A stretch of 64,000 nt of DNA from Podocnemis expansa. Its lineage: Eukaryota; Chordata; Testudines; Podocnemididae. The DNA lies in assembly GCA_007922195.1 (NCBI GenBank), contig ML681992.1:37943886-38007885 (forward strand). The letters are read 5' to 3'. Within the stretch, counting starts at the first letter, position 1, and every line of letters begins with the position of its first letter. The notes beneath the pieces were generated by a model. That model searched no databases. It was not told where the DNA came from and saw only the letters and a list, made by a program, of their open reading frames with translations. Positions 12,340-22,796 of the stretch are shown here, one piece after another. The translations under genes and the position numbers were made by a program.

Positions 12340-12863
12340 TCATGCACTGCTGTTAGTTTCTTTAGCCAGTAGGTGTGGATCATGTCCGGGCCAGGTGCTG
12401 TCCAGCTCTTCATGTTCTTGACCCGCTGTTGGATGTCTGCTACTGTGATGGTGACTGGTTCCTGTCCTGGGAGATTGCTGTGGTCTGTTCTCAGGTCCTG
12501 CAGCCACTTTGCACTGGTGCTATGAGTCTTCTCTTTCTCCCAGATGTTCTTCCAGTACTGTTCAGTTTCTGCTGTTGGTGGCTCTGCTGTTATTGTGTTG
12601 TTGCACTGCACTTGGGAGTACACCTTGGATGGTTCTTTGGAGAACAGGGCATTTATCTTTTTGGCCTCTGCTTCTCTAGTGTATCTCCTTAGCCTGGTAG
12701 CCAGTGCTGTGAGCCTTTGTTTAGCAGTCTCTAGGGCTTCAGATGGAGTCAGGCCCTTGTATTTTTTCAGTAGCCGAGTCTTATCCTTAATCTCTACACC
12801 CCTTCTGTAGTTCCACCAGCTGACTAACTTCTCTCCAGGTTGCCTTGATCTTATCCTCCAACC
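12066..12863 (-). pseudogene. R4-clade LINE ORF, N-terminal RT portion (frameshifted)
   Basis: The frame continues the main ORF across a poly(T) run at about 12079-12090, where a length change shifts the reading. It includes the fingers region typical of non-LTR RTs: SWTAPGPDMIHTYWLKKL, then GRTVLIMKDP and NCRPITCLPTTWKVLS, then AQKGIGNNTRGSK, where the shift occurs. Upstream of the first methionine at 12623 the same frame stays open to about 12841 (WWNYRRGVEIKDKTRLLKKY). A G-run at about 12872-12882 then breaks the frame again. Confidence 0.85.
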
Positions 12864-13500
12864 TCATTTCCCGGGGGGGGGGGATGTACTGTTGTTCTTT
12901 TTGATTGTGTAGCCAAGCATCTCCAGGATTACAGAGGCTGTAGCGTATACCAGTTCATTGGTTTGAGTTAGGGTGGTAGTAGGAACTGCCATTAGGGCTC
13001 TGTTGACATCTTCTAGCATACTATCTGATGGTACTTCTCCAATGACCCTTGGTAAGCGGTCTCGAGGGTTGACTGTAGCTAGTTTATCCATGATCTTTTT
13101 GCCTCATATCAGCTGTTGTGCTCTGTAATGGAGGGGGTGGCAGCAAAGCTCCAGCTTCAGGTGTTGGCTGCACATCAAGTTGTTCTTCTCGGTCTTCTTC
13201 TTGAGTCCAGGATGTAATGTGGAGTTGGTCTATCTCAAGTTGTGAGAGCAGCTGCCTCTTTACTATGTTGAAGCATTGGGTAACTAGCTGTTTCTCAGTT
13301 AGTGTGGATGTAGGTCTTTTGTCCACCCATAGTTCCCTCATACCTTTCACATATCCCCTCTCATTAGGTCTACTGTTGTAGTAGGATTCCATCAATTCCA
13401 GGTTCTCTTCTCTCATCCACCCATGATTTGTTCCTGTAGCCCGCTTAGCGTCAGATTGTCCTGGTTCCCCAACATCCGGTGCGGACCTTGTTAATCAGGG
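12864..13500 (-). pseudogene. R4-clade LINE ORF, 5' end (frameshifted)
   Basis: Two overlapping frames continue the same protein. The 75-codon piece 12864-13091 includes ELVYATASVILEMLGY. The piece starting at 13416 (MREENLELMESYYNSRPNER) stays open upstream of that methionine to about 13495. They meet near 13084-13091, where the frame slips. This part has no domain I can name; in related elements the N-terminus is poorly conserved. Confidence 0.7.
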
Positions 13501-13609
13501 TAATGTCCGAGCCAGCACCACTCTCCTCGTTCGTGTCACTCTCATATTCAAGGTAGGCAAGTGAGGCATTAGGGATTCTTTTTGCCCAAGGACCCCTACT
13601 GGAAAGGTA

Positions 13610-13690
13610 GTTAGGTACCCACTGGGATTTGAACCCCAGTCTCCTGTATCAAAGGGTATCGCGCTTAACCACTACTGTGCTCTGAACCAC
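13610..13690 (-). repeat. tRNA-like sequence at the R4 LINE 5' end
   Basis: On the minus strand there is a perfect T-arm, ACTGGG-GTTCAAATC-CCAGT, containing a B-box match (GGTTCAAATCC). About 35-40 nt before it lies an A-box-like AGTAGTGGTTAAGCGC. The acceptor and anticodon stems are poor, so this is a tRNA-derived relic rather than a tRNA gene. It could be a 5' promoter of the LINE, a target-site tRNA gene fragment, or an unrelated SINE head. Confidence 0.6.
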
Positions 13691-14490
13691 TATGCTAGCT
13701 GTATATGTATCTGTTCTTTATGACAGAATGCTTTCATTAAAATTAGTTGTGTTACTCCACACTTACACCAGAGTGTAACTCAGTGTGACTGCAGAGTTAT
13801 TCCTCTCATACAGGTGGGAAAAGTGAGGCATGGAGTGATTAAATCATTTTTCCAAGTTTAAACTGTGGGGGGGAGGGTATTAGCAGTGAATTCATTACTT
13901 ACATGGAAGTTCATGGGTGTTCAGTACTCCTGAAAATTAGCCAGTTTTAGGTATTTAATATGGATTTAAGAGCCTAACTTTAGGCACCCCTGTTCAAAAA
14001 TCTTCACTGCAATGTTTAAACTGTTTTCTTCTTGAAGCTGGTACACGTAAAGTTGTGTCTTTTATATTTCCTCTTGCATCATGTATGCTCCATAGACAAA
14101 AGCATGAAGACACAATTATAGTGTACACAGGTGAGCAGTACTTTTCCCCCTGTGTATGCAGGTTTTAAAAAACTAAGCTAAATGTTTGGAAACTTGTTGG
14201 GAAAAAATCACACTGATTTTTATGTCCTGGGGTTTGTAAACCAAATTGTATTTTTATTAGGTTATAAATCCCTGGCAATAGGGACTTATTACTTTTATAA
14301 TAATAAAGTGGAACAGGGACTAGTTATAGGACTTGCAAACAAGTGTCAGCATAAGAAATCTTCTACAATGAACCATTTGGAGACTCTTATTTAAAACTGA
14401 GGGGCCATGCTTTAAAACTTAGATCCAGCTATGTAACACCACCTGAGAGAAATGAAATCATGGCTTTGCTGCAGGAGATTTACTATAATG
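13691..14490. other. Old repeat right half, then degenerate amniote repeats
   Basis: 13691-13735 is the right half of the repeat interrupted by the R4 LINE. 13795-13860 ('acaggtgggaaaagtgaggca') resembles an old MIR-like SINE. 13920-14000 ('gagcctaactttaggcacc') resembles a widespread old amniote hairpin repeat. The 70-codon ORF at 14182-14394 has no recognisable domain. Confidence 0.4.
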
Positions 14491-14499
14491 TGCTGCCAG

Positions 14500-14700
14500 G
14501 TTCCAAAGGGGCAGCTGTGTTAGTCTAGTTGAGCAAAGAAAGCAAGGAGTCCTGTAGTACTTAAAGACTAACACATTTATCACATGAGCCTTCATGGGAG
14601 AAAATCCCATTTTGTCCGTGTCTCATGAAGTGGGATTTTTCTCCCATAAAAGCTCATGTGATAAATAAATCTGTTAGTCTTGCTTGTTTTACTACAATAT
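14500..14700. mobile_element. Penelope-like element 3' end, inverted (head-to-head) pair
   Basis: 14500-14609 is the reverse complement of the 3' end (cassette 'ggggcagctgtgttagtctag', 'aaggagtcctgtag', 'aaagactaacacatttatcacatgag'). 14610-14692 is the same sequence in forward orientation, so the whole forms a long palindrome. Assignment to Penelope rests on the copy at 30950-32225, where the same tail follows a GIY-YIG-like ORF. Confidence 0.7.
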
Positions 14701-14709
14701 TCCAGAACT

Positions 14710-14815
14710 CATAGACTTCCAGAAGACCCGAGGAACGTAAGTTGCCTGCTAAACAGCTAAGATGCTTTAAATAACTTTGATGTATTTATCTGTTCTTTAC
14801 AATTTAGTGCTACTT
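14710..14815 (+). repeat. Intact copy of the repeat interrupted by the R4 LINE
   Basis: This matches 10140-10222 plus 13691-13735 read continuously, sharing 'gaagacccgaggaacgtaa' and 'tatctgttctttac'. It is of unknown family. Confidence 0.5.
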
Positions 14816-16391
14816 TTCAGAAATTAGTGGCACTAGGCATCTCAGTTACAGTTCACAAATAACATGATTTATTAATGTGACATAATTTTGAAATCCTCTA
14901 TCTCAGGATACTACTTGGCCAACCACATGCTATCCCTTTGGAAATGGGTTTTTAAAACATTCTAGTTTCCCAAATTCTCTCCATATATCTGAGCCCCTGC
15001 TTACACCTGCACTGAATGATTTGCCACCTATAATGTATCTGACCTTGCAAGCCAAATATACTTGGGTTGGCTCACTATCTGGGTGGGAAACTGATACTGT
15101 CTCAGGGCATCCAGGCCTGTAATTCATTTTATTGCACTTCTGCCTCAGCAAGAGAGATTTCTCAGTGCTTCTTCTCATCCCAATCTGTTTGCCAGCCCAA
15201 ACAAACTCCTCAGAACTCTGCCACTCCAAACTTTGCCTTGCAGGTTAACCTTTGGTTTACTTCAGTTCCTAAACCCCCTGGAAGAGCATTCCTCCATAGC
15301 ACCCAGCCCATCTCTTCATGCTCACAGGAATGCCAAATCCTAAAGAGACTGAATATACATTAGCCTTTTGGCTCAACTAAGAATGCAATGCATCTCTCAC
15401 TTTAGAATAACAGCACTGAAATTAATTTATAAAAACAACATCACTAAGATTAATAATAAAGAACAGAGATTTTATGTGATGCTAAGCACAGATAATAGAA
15501 GCAGTTACAAATAAAAGATAATATACTTCTAAGAGTCTACATTTAGCCTTAGCAGGATCCAAACTTTGTCTTATGAAGTATTCTCATGTATAGTTACTTT
15601 TCAGCATCACCAGCTTACATATGTTGGGATCCACCATTCACAGATACAAAGAACACCAGATTCTTAGGATCCTCAATAACGGATAACTAAGGATTTCTCT
15701 CTCTTTCTTCTTAGAGTCCAGGAAACATTTGAAAAGCATTTTTGAAGTATATCCTCAGAAAAAGTTCTTCACTCTTGTTGGGGTTTGTGCACCAGTGAGG
15801 TGATGTCATGGTATTTCCTCTTCCTTCCCGTAGCTAGTGCTCTCCTCAGATGAAAATGAACTGCCCACTCTGGGGTCAATGTATATTAAAGACACAGGTG
15901 AATAGAAAAAGCAATAGTTCTTTGTCTAGGATAAAACTTGTTTCTCCAGCTCCCCCTCAAAAGATGTGTTTTGGGAATATATGTCCAGCACACATACATA
16001 GCTTTTTACACAATGTCTATGCATAAATCTTGCAATGATACTAATGCATGGAATGTCACTAGTTTTCAGTTGATACTACATACAACACACTTTGCAGATA
16101 AATGCTATGATGGCAATGTTTTAGGTGTAGTTAGTGTGTCTGGGATGAGTTTCAATGGTTTAAGTGAAAACATAGTCTGTCCCTTTTTGTCTTCTTTATG
16201 CTTTTCCTTGAAAAGTCTTGCTGTAGCTACACTTGAAGTTTGCACTCACTTTCTCTCTTAAATGGCTGTGTGGTGTTGCTCTGAACTACAGGCCTGGTCC
16301 AACACTCACTGAAGTCGGTGGGAGTCTTTTCGTTATCTTCCATAAGCATTAGACCAGGTCCTAGTAACTATTCTGCTGTGCACTAGTCATT
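14816..16391. other. No supported gene
   Basis: ORFs here are short and lack domains (98 codons at 15067-15363; 107 codons at 15938-16261). 16280-16375 contains a decayed 'cactgaagtcggtgggagtc' motif of an old amniote repeat. Confidence 0.4.
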
Positions 16392-16810
16392 GGGTACGTC
16401 TACGCTATGTGTTTAAGTCAACTTAAGGTCCCTTAAGTCAACTTAAACAGAGCCCTGTCTACACCGCAGGGCAATAAAGTTGACTTTAGGGTCCAGTAAA
16501 GTCGACTTTATAAGGTCCACTTATAAAGTTGACTTTACCATTAAGTCGACTTTATTAAGTCGACTCAAGACAATGCGGACTCACTAAGTCAACTTAGTAA
16601 AGTGGACTTAGTGCAGTGGGGCCATTAAGTCGACTTTATAAAGTCAATTTAAACCAGGACACCCATTTAAAGTTGACTTTATAAAGTCGACTTAATGTAG
16701 TGTGGACTCACTAAGTCGACTTAATAAGGTCTACTTAAAGTCTACTTTAAGTAGATTGTATTAAGTCGACTTAATAAAGTTGACTTAGCTTTTACAATGT
16801 AGACATAGCC
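16392..16810. mobile_element. Harbinger-type MITE (AAGTCGACTT fold-back family)
   Basis: The left end is GGGTACGTCTACGCT and the right end is AATGTAGACATAGCC, with target duplication ATT (16389-16391 and 16811-16813). The interior is almost entirely alternating AAGTCGACTT and AAAGTTGACTTTA palindromes, so either strand can fold extensively. It has no coding capacity. Confidence 0.88.
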
Positions 16811-16813
16811 ATT

Positions 16814-17443
16814 GTTATGTATTCTAACTGACTACACTTCAGTAGTGGGGAAAGTGATTTCTGTAGGAGTAAGGTTGTAAGACCACATATAGATCTTTCA
16901 GGATGAAAGCTGCAAAGGGCACATAAATGCAACAAATTATTGATGCACCATTTTTCAATGCTATCTCACAGTGTAACAGCAATTCTTTTGCACAGATAGT
17001 CCCATAGATTGAGTACAAAGGGCTTCTGTGAAAAAAAGTATGTGCCTCTGAAAAAATGAAGCAACCAGTTGATGGGCTCAGAGACACCTAGGAAAAAATA
17101 CAGTATATGCAATTCAGGTATTTATTAATTTATCTATTTTTAAAATACCTCTATAGGCACCCATCTAGCCACTAAATATCCATTTTAATTTATAACTAGG
17201 CATCTCTCACCTAGTCTGAATGCTGTCACAAATTTCAATATAAGAAATACAAGTCAGAGTACATACACTTATTATATATGACCGAAGACTTGTAAACTCT
17301 CACCTCACCTATCTCAGGCAAGGTCTGTCTTGCTTTTTATTTGTCTGTACACTGTCTAGCACAATGGTGTCATGATTCTTGATTTCAGTTTCTGGGACCA
17401 AGTACTATTATAATATCTATCTATTTAGCTAGCTAGCTATCTC
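16814..17443. other. No gene; short TAGC/TATC microsatellite
   Basis: AT-rich sequence ending in a (TATC/TAGC)n-like stretch at 17410-17442, directly beside the insertion site of Harbinger A. Confidence 0.5.
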
Positions 17444-17850
17444 ATAGGCTGTGTCTACATGTAGAGCAGAATTCAAATTGATTGTCATCAATTCGAATTT
17501 TATTAAGTGCATGGACATGCCTGCTTTCATCAATTCAAAGTGAGGCATTCCTCAGTTCGAATTGATGAAAGCTGACTTTGAATTAGTCAAACTTCGTTTG
17601 ATTTCAAAGTCAGGGTCAGTTCAAACAAAGTAATTCTAATTGACATAAGGCCATGTCAATTTGAATTACTTACTTCGAATTGACCACATTTTGCCCTTCT
17701 CCTTCTCACAGTGCTTGGCATCAGGAAGGGGAAATGTTCACAGACACTGTGCCCTTCCCATACTCTTGCTGCCGGCCCTGCCACCACAGCCACATAGCAG
17801 GCAAGTGGCCATGGCTGAGGCATGTGCCAGTCCCCAGCGCAGGTACTGAC

Positions 17851-18416
17851 TGGGCATCTGGGAGCATCAGGAGGTCCTCTGCCTCCTCTCCATTTGGAGC
17901 AGAGAGGACATCCTGTCCTGGTTGCGGGCAACTCACTGCAACCTGGCAATATATCAGGAGATTGCCAAGACTCTCACTGCCCAAGCCCACCCCCAGACCA
18001 TGGAGCAAGCCCGTATCAAGGTCAAGTCCCTTTGCCAGGGCTATGCCCGGGTCCGGGAGGTGAGGCGGCTCCGGGGCCCAGAGCGGGAAGGCACACGCTC
18101 TTACTTCAAGGAACTGGATCACTTCCTCAGTGAGGAACCCTCCGGGCTGCCTTCCACCACAGTGGACAGTGGCAACATGCCCACCACATCCACTGCTGAA
18201 GAGGGGGAAGCAGCAGACATCAATGTCCCCGTGGAGGTCAACGTCAGCAGCCCAGCAGCAGAGCCACCACCTGTCCATACAGCAGCCCCCAGTTCTGAGC
18301 TGTTCCACTGGACAGATGAGGCACTCACATCCCCAGAGGCACTGGAGGAGGAGGGCACCACCACAGAGGGAGACCCTGAAAAGGGCATGTCCTGCCGAAC
18401 AATGCCAAGATCTGTG
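17851..18416 (+). pseudogene. Harbinger A Myb/SANT-like DNA-binding protein, exon 1
   Basis: These accessory proteins bind element ends and carry the transposase into the nucleus. The frame after an in-frame stop at 17848-17850 reads GIWEHQEVLCLLSIWSRED, then LAIYQEIAKTLTAQAH and ARIKVKSLCQGYARVREV: the three helices of a trihelix Myb/SANT-like domain with spaced tryptophans. It is followed by an acidic, Ser/Pro-rich linker. A splice donor (TGTG|GTAAGT, about 18417) ends the exon. The stop codon just before the first tryptophan breaks or moves the start, which probably makes this copy non-functional. Confidence 0.75.
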
Positions 18417-18915
18417 GGTAAGTGGCCCCCCTCCTTCCTCCATGCAGCCATGGCAGCACCTCCCTCACAGGCAGGGTGGGTGGATAGGGGCTGGGGACAG
18501 GCAGGGTGCCAGACTTGGGGGGGGGGGAGGCTGTCCCTCGGGGTGCAGTCCAGGGGACCCATGTGGTGTCGGGGAAGCTCAGTCAAGCAGGGTGGGGGCA
18601 TGTCAGCAAGGGGAATGGAGGAGCCAGAAGTGGCAACACCAAGCAAACAGCATGTAGCCTAGGCTGCTGGCACATGGCCTCAGGATGCTCCAAGAGCAGC
18701 GCAGGGCTGAGTGTTGCTCGCCACAGTGGGCACCATGCCTGATCTGGACAGCACAACACAGCCAGGTGTACCTTAGGGGCTCTGTCCCTCAGGACATGGA
18801 TTGGGATGCATTGGGACAGCCAGGGTATAGCTGCTTGCTTCTGTCAGCCCACACACAGCACTAGCTAGGCGGCTGCTGGGACTAACAGTGGTCTCTCTTG
18901 TCTCCCCCCCAACAG

Positions 18916-19185
18916 CTCATCAAGGCTGCCAACACCCTGCCTCAGCGAGCCCATCAGCCACTGCCAGGTGCAGGAAGAGGACATGCCAGACCTGGGATGA
19001 CCTCCTCCTGGAACTCATCCACCTGGGACAGGGGCTGAGGAGAGTGTGCAGGCATGCGATGGGCAAGTGTCAGCCCACTAGTGATCCGCCCTCCAGCTGA
19101 TGCAATGGGCTGTTGACCTCAAGGAGTGCCACACCATTGCCCATGAGCAGCAGAGCCAGGCCCTGGATAGTATGAGCTAGGTGCT
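18916..19185 (+). pseudogene. Harbinger A Myb/SANT-like protein, exon 2 (decayed)
   Basis: A good acceptor (tctcccccccaacag, ending at 18915) precedes a segment reading RCRKRTCQTWDDLLLELIHL. This parallels RRRTHMTQKALLENILQLG in exon 2 of element B. Downstream, pieces such as MQWAVDLKECHTIAHEQQSQ (another frame) match the C-terminal helix of this family, so at least one frameshift has occurred. Confidence 0.6.
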
Positions 19186-19407
19186 GGTGTTTCTAAGAGA
19201 GGTGTTCATTCTCTGCAGCTGTGGGGCAAGTTCATGGAGCAGCTTGAGGAACGTCTGCCTCTTCATATGGAAGTTCTGCTTCCACTGTTCATCATCCCAG
19301 GTGGTCAGGACAACATGGTGCCACCAGTCAGCACTGGTTTCCTGTACCCAGAAGCCATGGGGCATGGAGGGCAGCAGGGTGGCTGCAGCAGCAGGCAGGG
19401 CCAGCAT
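19177..19407 (-). pseudogene. Harbinger A transposase, N-terminal fragment
   Basis: The 76-codon fragment contains ETSADWWHHVVLTTWDDEQW followed by KRQTFLKLLHELAPQLQRMN. This is the conserved N-terminal block of vertebrate Harbinger transposases (W-W-x-x-V-V-L ... W-x-x-x-F-R/H-M). The helix-turn-helix part and all three DDE catalytic residues are missing. The downstream sequence is directly joined to the Myb exon 2 region, consistent with an internal deletion. Confidence 0.82.
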
Positions 19408-19819
19408 GGTGGCGGTGCTGTTGTCTGCCTCCGTGCTGCCAAGGTCCAGTATGACTGTACTCTAGGCAACCAGAGCGCTGGTCAAAACTGTGCACGTGGT
19501 GGGCACCTCAGTAACAAGCTTCAGGAGCTGGGCTCAGTCCATGACCTGCTTGCTCTGCCTCTTGCCAGCCACAATGGGCAGAGGGCTGAGGCAACTTTCC
19601 ACTTTTATGTGATTGGCTGTGGCAGTGGCCCTTTTCTACAGCCATCTTGCCATACTTCCCATGGTGCTCCCCTCCATGGACATGCCAATTCGATTTGGAG
19701 TTTCTGGTGTGGCCATGTCAATTCAAATTGACTGAATTTGAATTAATAATTATTAATTTGAATTGACTAATTTGAATTCAGTAATTTGAATTGAAATGCT
19801 AAGTGTAGTCATAGCCATA

Positions 19820-20290
19820 TTTACTGTTTAGAGAGAGAGCTCTCATATCACAAGGTATTCTTTATACTCTGATCTCTCTCTGTAAGCCAAACCGTCACTG
19901 ACAAAGCCCCAAAATACCATCAAGTATGTGGTATTTATTTCAGAAATCTATTTCATGTAAGGTTTTAAAAATTTATTTAAGCTACTTTTCTTATCTTTGT
20001 TTCTGAAAAGCCATGTACACTAGTTACAATGAATGTAACAATACCAGTCTCAGCGAGGTACACAAACCTGTATAAATGACTTAAAGTAACTTTTCTATAA
20101 CTAAAATATCAAATTTCCAAAACTTGGTATTTTGGACAAGAAGTGAGCACCATCTATTTCCCTGAGAAGCTGCGAATAGCTCCTACCCAGGCATTTTGGT
20201 TCTAGTGCTGCATGGATGTAAGATATAGGACTTTGAAATCATGACATATTTATGGTCAGAAAAAGTTTTTTCTGTCGGACTGAATCTTAG
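19820..20290. other. No recognisable feature
   Basis: AT-rich sequence without a supported gene or repeat. Confidence 0.4.
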
Positions 20291-20304
20291 TGTAAGCATC
20301 TGCC

Positions 20305-20715
20305 TCTGTTCCTCAATGGGGTGGACTCCCTTTGCCCTCAGGTTGGACACACAAATAGCCATCCTTGGCCCCTCGTCAGGGTAAATAAACAAGAGTTCTT
20401 GGCCCTTAGGTAGAGCAAACACACAATAGTCCTGGGCCATCAGGTAGAGCAAACAACTGCAGTCCTTGACCCTTCAGGTGGGGCAGACAAACAATAGTCT
20501 TTAGCCCTCCAGTAGGGCAAACAAATAACAGTCCTTGGCCCTTAGGTAGGGCAAATACATGGTAGTCCTTGGCCCTTCTTTTGGGGCAAACAGCCAGCAG
20601 TCCTTGGCCCTCCATTAAGGCAAATAAGTTGTCCTTGGCTCCTCAGGTAGGGCAAACAAACTGCAAGTCTCTGGCCCCTCGGGCAGGGCTGACCAACAAT
20701 CAAAGAATCTCTAGG
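20305..20715 (-). repeat. ~34-bp minisatellite, about 11 units
   Basis: Units of 31-36 bp carry the core 'gtagggcaaacaa...agtccttggccct'. Read on the minus strand, each unit encodes a phrase like KGQGLLFVCP or RAKDYHVFALP. Because the unit is not a multiple of three, the phrase appears in successive frames, so several ORFs overlap here. Divergence between units is about 10-25% by eye. It abuts the coding-like repeat at 20740-21640 and may be part of the same retroelement. Confidence 0.75.
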
Positions 20716-20739
20716 TTTAGGGGAGTGGGCAGTCACAGG

Positions 20740-21640
20740 GATCAGGTAGGTTGGCTACTTGGGGGTCAGGGCAACTGCTGGTGGCATTGCCCAGGAAGAG
20801 GGCCGAGGAGGAGAGGGACACAGGCCTGCTCAACTCCACTGTGTCCAAGCTCAGGGCCCTAGTTAGGGTAGCCAAACTGGCCAGGGGGTCAGAGGGGTTC
20901 CATCAGCAACAGGCTGACCCTGAAGTTGAGCTCTGGTCAGAGTGCCTGGTGTGTAGCTCCACTTGGTTACTTCATTCCTCCTTTCCCAGCAGTACCTGCT
21001 TGGTCTTGTCAGTGGGCTGCTCCAGCTAGTCACCCAGGGGCAAGGTGCAGAAGCCTTCCATGTATTCTGGTGTGGATAGGGCCAGCAACCTACCTGGTCC
21101 TCTGTGAGCAGCAGCTCCTCCTGGTTGCAGCTTCCTGGTGTGTTATCTTCCCTGCCAGTGAGCAGGAGCTCCTCCAGGTTGCAGGAGGGTGGTTGTGGGC
21201 CTGGGTCACAGAAGTCCTGCAGCTTGGGGCAGGGTTCGGGGCCCCAGGAGGCCAGCTGTCCCACTGCTTTCCCAGTGACCCTGGGATCTGATCCCTCTTC
21301 CAGGGTAGTGGCCATGGGAAAACCTGGCTAGTCCTCCCAGTGCCAAGGTGGAGGTCCACCCTCTCCTGGCCTGAGGAAGGGTTGAAGCACTGTTGTGAGC
21401 TGGCAGCCATCGTTCCCCTTTGGTGGCCGTGGCTGAACTTAGCTCAAGGCCCCCTCTTATTCTTCCTGTCCTGCCTGCTTCTTCCAGCTTGATGACCAGT
21501 TGCCTTCAGGCTCCTCACACCTCGGGGTAGCCTCGTGCTCCCTGTCCATCTTCGGAGGCAGCCACGCATCCTCTCTGCGCTTGCCAATTCCAGATCACTG
21601 GCAGGAGGAAGTTTGGGGGGAGGAGGGGAGATAGACTGGA
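20740..21640 (-). repeat. Unclassified coding-like repeat ('CNLEEL' family)
   Basis: The minus-strand 150-codon ORF (20863-21315) contains a duplicated phrase: PSCNLEELLLTGRE, then GSCNQEELLLTEDQ. The same phrase occurs as GPCDLEELPSVEDP and GPCNLEELPLVEEQ on the minus strand at 52500-53000. The two loci therefore share a repeat family. The base composition and the neighbouring minisatellite suggest an LTR retroelement leader or internal region, but no pol or gag motif is visible. Confidence 0.45.
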
Positions 21641-21644
21641 GAAG

Positions 21645-22229
21645 AGTAAACGCATGATCTGTTACTTATTATTATTATTGTAATGATTTGTGCTAAGATA
21701 ACACCTAGAAGCTCCAATCATAGACCAAGATCCCATTGTGCCAGGTGTGGTACTGAAAGACAATCCCTGTACCAAAGCACTTGCATTCCAAGTAATGTGA
21801 CTGTATACCACTGCCCTCTGAGTATGTGGGTGTGCTTAAGATGTCATATTGCTGTCTTGTATTTTAATAAATAACATTTTATAACCCATGGGTAGGACAC
21901 AACTAAAAGTGCATTACAACACTCCTGGTCCTGAAAGAGGCTATAAGACTACACACTAGTGGATATATTGGGAAGAAAGAAAAATGAGAACCTTGTGGCA
22001 CCTTTTAGACCAGGGTGGCCAAACTTATGGACCTCAAGAGCCACACAAGTTTATTATTAAGCCTTTGAAAGCTGCACTGAGGCATAGAACCACATACTTC
22101 TACCCACTCCAAAATTATTAAGCTTAAAATTCATTGCACACTTTAATTTTATCATTAAAACAGGGCAAATATTTATCCTACTAATGTCAGATTCTAATAA
22201 TTACTTAAGATCACCATGAGAACTAGGCC
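21645..22229. other. No gene; possible hAT fragment at 22005-22080
   Basis: A CAGGGTGGCCAAACTTATGG start at 22010 resembles a Charlie-type hAT terminus, but no matching right end or 8-bp duplication was found. An ATT microsatellite is at about 21665-21680. Confidence 0.35.
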
Positions 22230-22796
22230 TATACAGTGATGAAGATACCAGTGAAGGGACATCTGTATGAATGTCTGGGGGTACCTGCCGGTGAGTATTC
22301 CCCTGTCCCTCCATGTGAACAGGGCTTGGGCCACCAGTGGCACAAGAGGGCAAGCAGACAGGGGCTGGGGACGGACAGGGTCATGGGACAGGGGTGGCCT
22401 GTGGGCACTCCCATTGGGCACAGGGGCTAGGGACCCAAGTGGTGGGTGGCACACAGTCCCGAGTAGGTGAGGGGGCCAACGACGAGTGGGGGCCAGGGGA
22501 AACCGGAGGTGACAGCACCATGGGCAAGCAACGTGCAGCCCACAACAGTGGCCCATATTCTGGGAAATGCCCCCAGTGCAGGCCATTGCCAGCATTCTGC
22601 CCACCACTATGTGCACCCCCCACGGCATGGCAGGGGAGCACATACCTGCACAACCATGTCCAACAGGGCATGAATCGGGAGATGGGAGAACAGTCAGGGT
22701 GGTGCTGCTAGATGCTGTCAGGCTGCGCTATGCAGCATCAGGGCAGTGAATGCCAGTAACCCGTATTCTGTTCTCTCTTTCCCCCCCGCAGTTCGC

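Larger units (their letters stand above)
10225..13690 (-). mobile_element. R4/Dong-clade non-LTR retrotransposon (LINE), near full length
   Basis: A single long minus-strand coding region contains a reverse transcriptase with a YMDD box, a CCHC zinc knuckle and a C-terminal restriction-like endonuclease motif. That is the order found in the R4/Dong/Rex6 clade, which lacks an N-terminal apurinic endonuclease. The 3' untranslated part is short (about 60 bp) before the AT-rich flank. The 5' end runs into a tRNA-like sequence. The flanks are two halves of an older repeat also present intact at about 14.7 kb. The coding region has at least three frame breaks, two of them at homopolymer runs (T10 near 12085 and a G-run near 12872-12882). 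Confidence 0.85.
17447..19816. mobile_element. PIF/Harbinger element A, complete ends, internal deletion
   Basis: The TIRs are GGCTGTGTCTACATGTAG and GTGTAGTCATAGCC, with target duplication ATA (17444-17446 and 19817-19819). Sub-terminal zones carry AATTCGAATT/TTTGAATT palindromes. The element carries a Myb/SANT-like gene on + (two exons) converging on a transposase gene on -. Only the transposase N-terminal piece survives, so the element has lost its catalytic domain. The two-gene convergent layout is characteristic of vertebrate Harbingers. Confidence 0.92.

Noticed and set aside
13610..13690. Genuine tRNA gene
   Set aside because: The T-arm and B-box are good, but the acceptor and anticodon stems do not fold convincingly, so it is kept as a tRNA-like relic.
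17721..18443. 240-codon minus-strand ORF opposite the Myb-like exon of Harbinger A
   Set aside because: It is the antisense shadow of the Myb/SANT-like coding exon; no motif is visible in this frame.
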